Assembly: GCA_031401675.1 (NCBI GenBank)
Contig: JANNRR010000030.1
Span: 1-11,326, forward strand
DNA: 11,326 nucleotides
Reading direction: 5' to 3'
From: JANNRR01 sp031401675
GTDB lineage: Bacteria > Pseudomonadota > Alphaproteobacteria > Rhodobacterales > Rhodobacteraceae
Shown: one piece after another, positions 6,837-11,326 of the stretch
Layout of the letters: each line of letters opens with the position of its first letter
Numbering within the stretch: the first letter of the stretch is position 1
The notes under the pieces: generated by a model
What the model was told of the DNA's origin: nothing
The model's database searches: none
Seen by the model: only the letters and a program-made list of their open reading frames with translations
Translations under genes and position numbers: made by a program

Positions 6837-7679
6837 ATGCATCTCGCCCCATATGACAATGCCAACCGGCCGATTGTGGATGTAGACGACCCTTTGGTGC
6901 CGCTGAACTATTTCAACATCGTCAAGTTGTCCCGGGGCCAGGTTTTCGAATACCGGGTGCCGGGGTATGAGACCGCCATCGTGCCCGCCACCGGCACGGT
7001 GGATGTCGAGGTGGAGGGCGCGCGGTTCCCGGCGGTTGGCAATCGCGGTATCGACGTGTGGGATGGTGAGCCAGAGGGCGTCTATGTGCCGGTGGGGGCG
7101 CGGGCGCTGATGGTCTGCCTGTCGGACGGGGCCGAGGTGTTCGTGGCAGGCGCGCGGTTCGATACGGTTCTGGAGCCGTTCGATGTGCGCACGGCCGACC
7201 TCGACACCATTCAGTATGGGTCAGACGAGACCAAGACCCACCGCAAGATCAAGCACATTTTCGGCACCAAGTATCATGGTCGCGTCGGGCGGCTGCTGGT
7301 CAGCGAGTTGTTCACGGTAGGGCAGGGCGGCTGGTCCGGTTTTCCCAGCCACAAGCACGACACCGACCGCCTGCCGCTGGAAACAAGGCATGACGAGACC
7401 TACAATTTCCGCTTCCGCCCCAGCCATGGCTCGGGTCTGCAGATGCTGCAGCGTGAGGACAATCTGGCCGGCGATGCTTATCACATCGTCAACGGCTCGA
7501 CGATCTGCATCGACAAAGGCTATCATCCCTGTGTCGCGCTGCCGGGGTACGAGATGTATTATTTCACCATACTGGCCGGCCTCAGCCAGCGGTCACTGGT
7601 GCAGTATTTCCAGCCGACCCATGCCTATCAGATCGAGACCATACCCGGCATCAAGGACATGGTGGCGAAGTTCAAATGA
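6837..7679 (+). CDS. iolB: 5-deoxy-glucuronate isomerase
   Basis: A 280-residue double-cupin protein of the KduI/IolB family. It converts 5-deoxy-D-glucuronate, the product of IolD ring opening, to 2-deoxy-5-keto-D-gluconate. The metal site is visible: HKHDTD (His172, His174), Glu187 in HDETYN, and His230 in KGYHP. Other family blocks are GGWSGFPSHKHD (164-175), NGSTICIDKGYHP (219-231) and PGYEMYY (236-242). The ATG at 6837 is preceded by TAGGAGA, whose ribosome site overlaps the stop codon of iolC, so the two are tightly coupled. Its 3' end overlaps the aldolase start by ATGA. Length and sequence fit IolB closely. The presence of IolB implies that an IolD activity should exist somewhere in the genome. 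Confidence 0.92.
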   Translation: MHLAPYDNANRPIVDVDDPLVPLNYFNIVKLSRGQVFEYRVPGYETAIVPATGTVDVEVEGARFPAVGNRGIDVWDGEPEGVYVPVGARALMVCLSDGAEVFVAGARFDTVLEPFDVRTADLDTIQYGSDETKTHRKIKHIFGTKYHGRVGRLLVSELFTVGQGGWSGFPSHKHDTDRLPLETRHDETYNFRFRPSHGSGLQMLQREDNLAGDAYHIVNGSTICIDKGYHPCVALPGYEMYYFTILAGLSQRSLVQYFQPTHAYQIETIPGIKDMVAKFK

Positions 7680-8500
7680 CGCTGGCGACGCTGGGCGAGG
7701 TTCTGCAACCGGCGCTCAGGGGGGGCTATGCTGTGGCCGGGCTGGTGGTGTTGGGCTGGGAGGATGCGCGCGCCTATGTCGCCGCTGCCGAGGCTGAAGG
7801 GCTGCCAGTGATCCTGCAGGCCGGGCCGGGGTGCCGGGCGCATACGCCGCTGCCGGTCCTGGGGGCGATGTTCCGGGTTCTGGGGGAAGCGGCGGGCGTC
7901 CCGGTGGTGGCGCATCTGGACCATGGGGCGACGGCGGAGGAGTGTCGGCAGGCTATCGACTGCGGATTTACGTCCGTGATGTTCGACGGATCACGCCTGC
8001 CGCTGGCGCGCAACATCGCCGAGACGGCGGAAGTTGCGGCGTTCGCGCACGCTGCCGGAGTGTCATGCGAAGGCGAGGTCGGCTTGGTCGGCTATGCGGC
8101 GGGTGAAGCATCGGCCCGCACCAACCCCGCCGAGGCCGCGCGCTTCGCTGCGGAAACCGGGGTCGATGCGATGGCGGTTTCGGTGGGCAACGTGCATCTG
8201 CAGCAGGCCGACGCAGCGACCATTGATGTGGTGGCAGTTGCGGCGATCATGGCCGCCACCCGCACGCCCCTGGTGATCCATGGCGGGTCGGGTGTGCCTG
8301 CCGCGATGCGCCGGCACCTCGCGCAGCACACGACGGTTTGCAAGTTCAACATCGGCACCGAATTGCGGATGGTGTTTGGCGCGGCGCTGCGGCAGGCGGT
8401 GAATGCCGACCCGGGCAGGTTCGACCGCCTGGCCATCCTGAAAGAGACCGAAGCGCCGGTGACCCTGGCGGCGCGGCAGGTGCTGAGAGGGCTGGTCTGA
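7676..8500 (+). CDS. iolJ: Class II aldolase (IolJ-like)
   Basis: A 274-residue zinc-dependent class II aldolase of the Fba/KbaY family. The catalytic and metal residues are in place: AHLDHG (79-84; Asp82 catalytic, His83 zinc), CEGEVG (131-136), His174 in SVGNVH, His202 in IHGGSGVP, and KFNIGTELR (223-231) for substrate binding. Following iolC and iolB, the expected role is cleavage of 6-phospho-5-dehydro-2-deoxy-D-gluconate into dihydroxyacetone phosphate and malonate semialdehyde. Sequence alone would also allow fructose-1,6- or tagatose-1,6-bisphosphate aldolase; context decides. The start codon overlaps the iolB stop (ATGA at 7676-7679), a sign of translational coupling. At 274 residues it is slightly shorter than typical members (about 285-290). 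Confidence 0.87.
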   Translation: MTLATLGEVLQPALRGGYAVAGLVVLGWEDARAYVAAAEAEGLPVILQAGPGCRAHTPLPVLGAMFRVLGEAAGVPVVAHLDHGATAEECRQAIDCGFTSVMFDGSRLPLARNIAETAEVAAFAHAAGVSCEGEVGLVGYAAGEASARTNPAEAARFAAETGVDAMAVSVGNVHLQQADAATIDVVAVAAIMAATRTPLVIHGGSGVPAAMRRHLAQHTTVCKFNIGTELRMVFGAALRQAVNADPGRFDRLAILKETEAPVTLAARQVLRGLV

Positions 8501-8519
8501 ATTGCCCCACGTCAATTCG

Positions 8520-8535
8520 CGGGCCGCGCGGCCCG
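8520..8535. terminator. GC-rich palindrome after iolJ
   Basis: CGGGCCGCGCGGCCCG is a perfect 16-bp palindrome 20 bp after the iolJ stop. It can form a hairpin with a GC stem and a small loop. There is no clear run of T behind it (GAACTTCGTCTTGTCC), so it may be a weak terminator or a 3'-end stabilising stem. Its position fits separation of the enzyme operon from the transporter genes. Confidence 0.35.
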
Positions 8536-8551
8536 GAACTTCGTCTTGTCC

Positions 8552-8567
8552 ATGCGACCAGTTGCAA
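8552..8567. promoter_or_regulatory. Weak LacI-type operator upstream of ABC genes
   Basis: ATGCGACCAGTTGCAA matches TTGCAANCGNTTGCAA at 11 of 14 fixed positions. It lies about 30 bp before a TTGACA element and would extend the regulon to the transporter. Caution: a site inside the lacI coding region (2080-2095) scores about as well, so this match alone is not significant. Its intergenic position is the main argument for it. Confidence 0.35.
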
Positions 8568-8598
8568 GTCACGGTGAAAGCATTCCGGGAGCCCCGCG

Positions 8599-8627
8599 TT
8601 GACAATGATTTCACTATCTGAAAGGAT
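8599..8627 (+). promoter_or_regulatory. Candidate promoter of the ABC transporter operon
   Basis: A perfect TTGACA (8599-8604) is followed 17 bases later by AAGGAT (8622-8627), a poor -10. It is the best -35 match in the 231-bp gap before the ATPase gene. Inverted repeats at 8609-8623 and 8629-8640 overlap or follow it and could bind a regulator. Confidence 0.4.
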
Positions 8628-8640
8628 TTTCACAGGTGAA
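8609..8640. repeat. Two adjacent short inverted repeats in promoter region
   Basis: TTTCA-N5-TGAAA (8609-8623) and TTCAC-AG-GTGAA (8629-8640) lie side by side, with centres about 18 bp apart. The first overlaps the -35/-10 spacer of the candidate transporter promoter and the second lies just beyond it. They differ from the TTGCAACCG-type operator, so a second regulator is possible. Short repeats of this size can also occur by chance. Confidence 0.3.
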
Positions 8641-8731
8641 CTGGTAAGGGCCGACGTCGTCATGGGCTACTGGGATCATTCTTGCCAGAGCCGCCTTTTC
8701 TTGGATTTGCCCGCATGATGCGGAGTAGAAC

Positions 8732-9907
8732 TTGGCCACGGTTCGACTGAAAAATATCGTCAAGGAGTACGCGCGCGGCGGCCTCAAGGCCGTCGATAAC
8801 CTGTCGCTTGATATCGCCGAAGGCGAATTCCTTGTGCTGGTGGGACCGTCCGGCTGTGGGAAGTCTACCGCGCTCAAGATGATTGCCGGACTGGAAGAGG
8901 TCACCGGGGGCGAGGTCTGGATCGGGGACGAGGTGGTCAATGACCTGGCGCCGCGCGACCGCGACATCGCCATGGTGTTTCAGAGCTACGCGCTTTATCC
9001 GCACATGACCGTTTTCGACAACATCGCCTTTTCCCTGCAGATTGCGAACATCCCCAAGAAAGAGATCGCGACCCGCGTGGCCGAGGTCGCGCGCATCTTG
9101 CAGCTGGAGAATTATCTCAAGCGCCGTCCCGGAAATCTGTCGGGCGGGCAGCGGCAGCGGGTTGCGATGGGGCGGGCCATCATCCGCCAGCCCGCCGTGT
9201 TCCTGATGGACGAGCCCCTGTCCAACCTTGACGCCAAGTTGCGGGTCCAGATGCGGTCGGAGATTGCGCAGATCCAGCGGCGGTTGCAGGTGACGACCAT
9301 CTATGTGACGCACGATCAGGTCGAAGCGATGACAATGGGGGACCGGGTGGCGCTTATGCGGGACGGGGTCCTGCAACAGATCGATACACCAGCCGCCATC
9401 TACAACCAACCGGCCAACACCTTTGTCGCCTCTTTCATCGGCTCGCCGGCGATGAACCTGTTTCGGGCGCGGCTGGAGGGCGACGCAGCTGACTGCACCC
9501 TGATCCTCGGCAGCCACCGGCTGGCGGTTCCGGCGGCGGCGTTCGAGGGGCGACCCGGTCTGGCTGCAAAGGTCGACAGCGAGATCATAGTCGGCATACG
9601 CCCCGAGGACCTTGAGGATGCGGCCCTGGTGCCGCAGCATCCGCAGGATCAGCGGCTGCGCGCGACCGTGGTCGTGACCGAACAACTCGGGTCCGATCAG
9701 ATGGTGCATTTCGCGATGGATGCACCCTCTGCCAAGGTTGCCGATCAGGACACGCTTGACACGGTCGTGGTATCCAGCAGCAAGGCCGACGTCTGTATTG
9801 CCCGGTTCGGGGCGCGATCGCAGGCGCAGCGCGACCAGACCGTCGAGGTAGCGGTGTCCTGCGACCGGATGCATTTTTTCGACGCAGTGACCGGGCTGGC
9901 GATGTGA
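8732..9907 (+). CDS. ABC sugar importer ATPase, MalK/UgpC type (CUT1)
   Basis: A 391-residue ATPase of a carbohydrate ABC importer. It has Walker A GPSGCGKST (38-46), the Q-loop at VFQSYALYPHMTVFDNI (82-98), signature LSGGQRQRV (136-144), Walker B VFLMDEPLSNLDAK (156-169) and the H-loop THD (193-195). A C-terminal TOBE/MalK-type regulatory domain occupies roughly 240-391 (starting near FIGSPAMNLF). This length and tail mark the CUT1 group (MalK, UgpC, MsmK), which usually serves oligosaccharides, polyols or glycerol-phosphate. The start is TTG at 8732: GGAG at 8722-8725 precedes it by 6 bases, and an in-frame TAG at 8726-8728 rules out anything earlier. It is followed by the binding-protein gene after a 155-bp gap; the permeases must lie outside the window. 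The ATPase acts on the cytoplasmic face of the inner membrane. Confidence 0.93.
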   Translation: MATVRLKNIVKEYARGGLKAVDNLSLDIAEGEFLVLVGPSGCGKSTALKMIAGLEEVTGGEVWIGDEVVNDLAPRDRDIAMVFQSYALYPHMTVFDNIAFSLQIANIPKKEIATRVAEVARILQLENYLKRRPGNLSGGQRQRVAMGRAIIRQPAVFLMDEPLSNLDAKLRVQMRSEIAQIQRRLQVTTIYVTHDQVEAMTMGDRVALMRDGVLQQIDTPAAIYNQPANTFVASFIGSPAMNLFRARLEGDAADCTLILGSHRLAVPAAAFEGRPGLAAKVDSEIIVGIRPEDLEDAALVPQHPQDQRLRATVVVTEQLGSDQMVHFAMDAPSAKVADQDTLDTVVVSSSKADVCIARFGARSQAQRDQTVEVAVSCDRMHFFDAVTGLAM

Positions 9908-9939
9908 GGGCCCGGTGCAGTGACGCGATTTGATTGCCG

Positions 9940-9962
9940 CTGCCGGAAAGAGGAGCCGGCAG
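9940..9962 (+). other. Hairpin with Shine-Dalgarno in its loop
   Basis: CTGCCGG (9940-9946) and CCGGCAG (9956-9962) form a 7-bp stem. The 9-base loop AAAGAGGAG carries a strong ribosome-binding sequence directly before an ATG at 9963. It lies in the ATPase to binding-protein gap. A second small stem, CGGCC/GGCCG, follows at 9990-10005. The pair could set the relative expression of the two genes. Confidence 0.35.
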
Positions 9963-10010
9963 ATGGATAGACCCCCCCCTCCTCTGGCTCGGCCAGAAAA
10001 GGCCGCCTGA
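9963..10010 (+). CDS. Possible 15-residue leader peptide with Pro run
   Basis: An ATG at 9963, 7 bases after GAGGAG, opens a 15-codon frame MDRPPPPLARPEKAA ending at TGA 10008-10010. It lies 52 bp before the binding-protein start. Four consecutive Pro codons are a known cause of ribosome slowing that EF-P relieves, so translation of this peptide could affect folding of the downstream leader. It could equally be a chance ORF around an 8-C run (9972-9979). There is no conservation evidence available here. Confidence 0.25.
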   Translation: MDRPPPPLARPEKAA

Positions 10011-10062
10011 AACCGAACTGCCTGCAGATGGCATATTGGAAACCACAACCGGAGGAACACAA

Positions 10063-11283
10063 GTGAAGTCCAGATATTTGAACTCTCTTCTACTGGGTGT
10101 GCTGCTTGCATCCAGCGCGTTGCCGGCCTTGGCGCAGGACAAGACGGTCCTGACCATGTGGCACAACCATCCCGAATGGAAGGACAGGGTCGAGGCCATC
10201 CTTGTCGCGTTCGAGGCAAAGCACCCGACCATCGACATCCAGCTGGAAGAAATCGCGGGCACCAATTACACCACGCGGCTGAACACTGCACTGGCGGCCG
10301 GCGAGGCCCCCGACCTGTTCGGTCTGGCCCCCGGCCCGGATACCGCTGCCGCTGCCGCCGCAGGCTACAATGTCGATCTGACCAATCTGATCGACATCTC
10401 GGGACTGACGCAGGCGGCGCGGGATGCGGTGGTCATCGACGGCAAGGTCTACAGCGCGCCCATTCTGGGGTCCTATACCGTCGGGCTGTACTACCACCGC
10501 AAGGTGTTCGAGGAAAACGGTCTGACCCCGCCGACCAACCAGACCGAGTTCATGGCGCTATGCCAGACGCTGCGCGACAAAGGCATCACGCCGATGATCG
10601 CCCCAGCCCAGGATGGCATCATTCCGGCTTTTCTCTACATGATGATGGCATCCAGCGTGCTGAAGGCCGAGGGGTTTGACGCCGTCAGGGCCGGAACGCG
10701 CAAGCTGACCGATCCCGATGTCGTCAAGGCGGCCTATTTCCTGCGCGACATCTACGGCTGCTTCCAGGAGGGGTCGCTGGCCACACCCTATGTCGAGGGC
10801 AAGGCGCTGTTCGCGCTGGGTCAGGGCGCGATGCTGGAAGGCGGTTCCGCCGACTATGCGGGCTTTCTGGAAACCAACCCGGCGATCGACGTCGGGGTGG
10901 TTCCCTTTCCGGCTGTGGATGGCGGCGTGCCTGCAACCGTCACCGGAATGGAGGCCCCATTCAACATCAACGCCAAAAGCGAGCATGTCGACGAAGCGGT
11001 CATCTTCTTGCAGTGGATGATGGGCAACGAAGCGGCACAGATGGTGGTCGACACCATCACCCTGTCAACCACGACCGGCGTGGTGCCTTCCGACAACCGC
11101 GTGATGAAGGAAATGATCGAGGCGTCGACGTCGAACGATGTCCGGGTGTTCTATGAACTGCCCGAAACCGGCGGGGTTTTTGCCGCCATCCAGCAGAATA
11201 CCGCCGCGCTGTTCCTGGGCGAGATGTCGCCCGAGGATTTCTCGGCCGTGCTGCAGGCGGCGGTGGTGCCGTCCGGCATGTAG
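10063..11283 (+). CDS. Extracellular sugar-binding protein of CUT1 ABC importer
   Basis: A 406-residue family 1 solute-binding protein. The GTG start at 10063 has a perfect GGAGG 7 bases upstream and opens directly into a signal peptide: short basic start (KSR), hydrophobic core LLLGVLLASSALPA, and a likely cleavage after ALA at residue 24. The mature part opens with KTVLTMWHNHPEWKDRVEAI, followed by FEAKHPTIDIQ, TTRLNTALAAGEAPDLF, and the hinge-type APILGSYTVGLYYHRKVFEENGL. Later come FALGQGAMLEGGSADY and NAKSEHVDEAVIFLQWMM, all typical of MalE/UgpB-like proteins. It binds the substrate in the periplasm and delivers it to the permease served by the upstream ATPase. The ligand cannot be read from sequence. 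In-frame residues upstream of the GTG (from ATG 9934) lack a secretion signal in the right place, so the GTG is preferred. A strong hairpin follows the stop. Confidence 0.92.
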   Translation: MKSRYLNSLLLGVLLASSALPALAQDKTVLTMWHNHPEWKDRVEAILVAFEAKHPTIDIQLEEIAGTNYTTRLNTALAAGEAPDLFGLAPGPDTAAAAAAGYNVDLTNLIDISGLTQAARDAVVIDGKVYSAPILGSYTVGLYYHRKVFEENGLTPPTNQTEFMALCQTLRDKGITPMIAPAQDGIIPAFLYMMMASSVLKAEGFDAVRAGTRKLTDPDVVKAAYFLRDIYGCFQEGSLATPYVEGKALFALGQGAMLEGGSADYAGFLETNPAIDVGVVPFPAVDGGVPATVTGMEAPFNINAKSEHVDEAVIFLQWMMGNEAAQMVVDTITLSTTTGVVPSDNRVMKEMIEASTSNDVRVFYELPETGGVFAAIQQNTAALFLGEMSPEDFSAVLQAAVVPSGM

Positions 11284-11292
11284 GTAGATTCA

Positions 11293-11325
11293 GTCCTGGC
11301 CGCAGAGCTGTTCTGCGGCCAGGAC
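11293..11325. terminator. Perfect 14-bp stem-loop after binding-protein gene
   Basis: GTCCTGGCCGCAGA (11293-11306) pairs perfectly with TCTGCGGCCAGGAC (11312-11325) around the 5-base loop GCTGT, starting 9 bp after the stop codon. The window ends one base later, so a T-run cannot be judged. Such a stem between a binding-protein gene and its permeases often stabilises the upstream mRNA or partly terminates, giving excess binding protein. Confidence 0.65.
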
Positions 11326-11326
11326 G

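Noticed and set aside
8660..10291. 543-codon open frame on the minus strand
   Set aside because: It is antisense to the ABC ATPase and the start of the binding protein, both of which carry full motifs. The composition is that of a shadow frame.
1..11326. tRNA, rRNA, CRISPR array, phage attachment site
   Set aside because: I saw no cloverleaf with conserved T-loop bases, no spaced direct repeats and no rRNA-like stretch anywhere in the window.

Overview
The window looks like chromosomal or large-plasmid DNA of a GC-rich alphaproteobacterium, most likely Rhodobacteraceae (Paracoccus/Rhodobacter type). This rests on strong G/C third-position bias, several GTG/TTG starts with good Shine-Dalgarno sequences, and the overall style of the proteins. 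The genus is inferred from these features and was not tested by any search.

Layout. (1) Positions 1-1100 are mobile-element debris: a small HGG-type Cys-rich ORF, an IS1182-family transposase fragment broken by an in-frame stop, and possibly an IS91-type transposase tail. Positions 1095-1522 hold no gene I can identify, but they contain a perfect palindromic operator in front of the regulator. (2) Positions 1523-2539 (+) encode a LacI-family repressor. (3) Positions 5723-2526 (-) form a tight three-gene operon: a Gfo/Idh/MocA dehydrogenase, an IolE/IolI-like TIM-barrel dehydratase or isomerase, and a second, different Gfo/Idh/MocA dehydrogenase. (4) Positions 5845-8500 (+) form a divergent, tightly coupled operon iolC-iolB-iolJ (kinase, 5-deoxyglucuronate isomerase, class II aldolase). 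(5) Positions 8732-11283 (+) encode an ABC sugar importer ATPase (MalK/UgpC type) and its periplasmic substrate-binding protein. The permeases are presumably downstream of the window.

How it fits together. The genes read as an uptake and breakdown route for inositol or an inositol-like cyclic polyol. An importer brings the substrate in, NAD(P)-dependent dehydrogenases oxidise a ring hydroxyl, a TIM-barrel enzyme dehydrates or isomerises the keto sugar, and IolB, IolC and IolJ carry the ring-opened acid to a phosphorylated intermediate and cleave it. Two sites fitting TTGCAANCGNTTGCAA, one before the lacI gene and one between the divergent operons, point to control of the whole set by the local LacI protein. 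A weaker third site lies upstream of the transporter.

Unusual points: iolD and iolA are absent from the window; the transporter is CUT1-type rather than the CUT2 type usual for myo-inositol; one dehydrogenase resembles the levoglucosan/L-glucose/scyllo-inositol dehydrogenase group more than classical IolG. The true substrate may therefore be something other than free myo-inositol, such as a glycosyl-inositol, a rare inositol isomer or an anhydro-sugar. That last step is inference.
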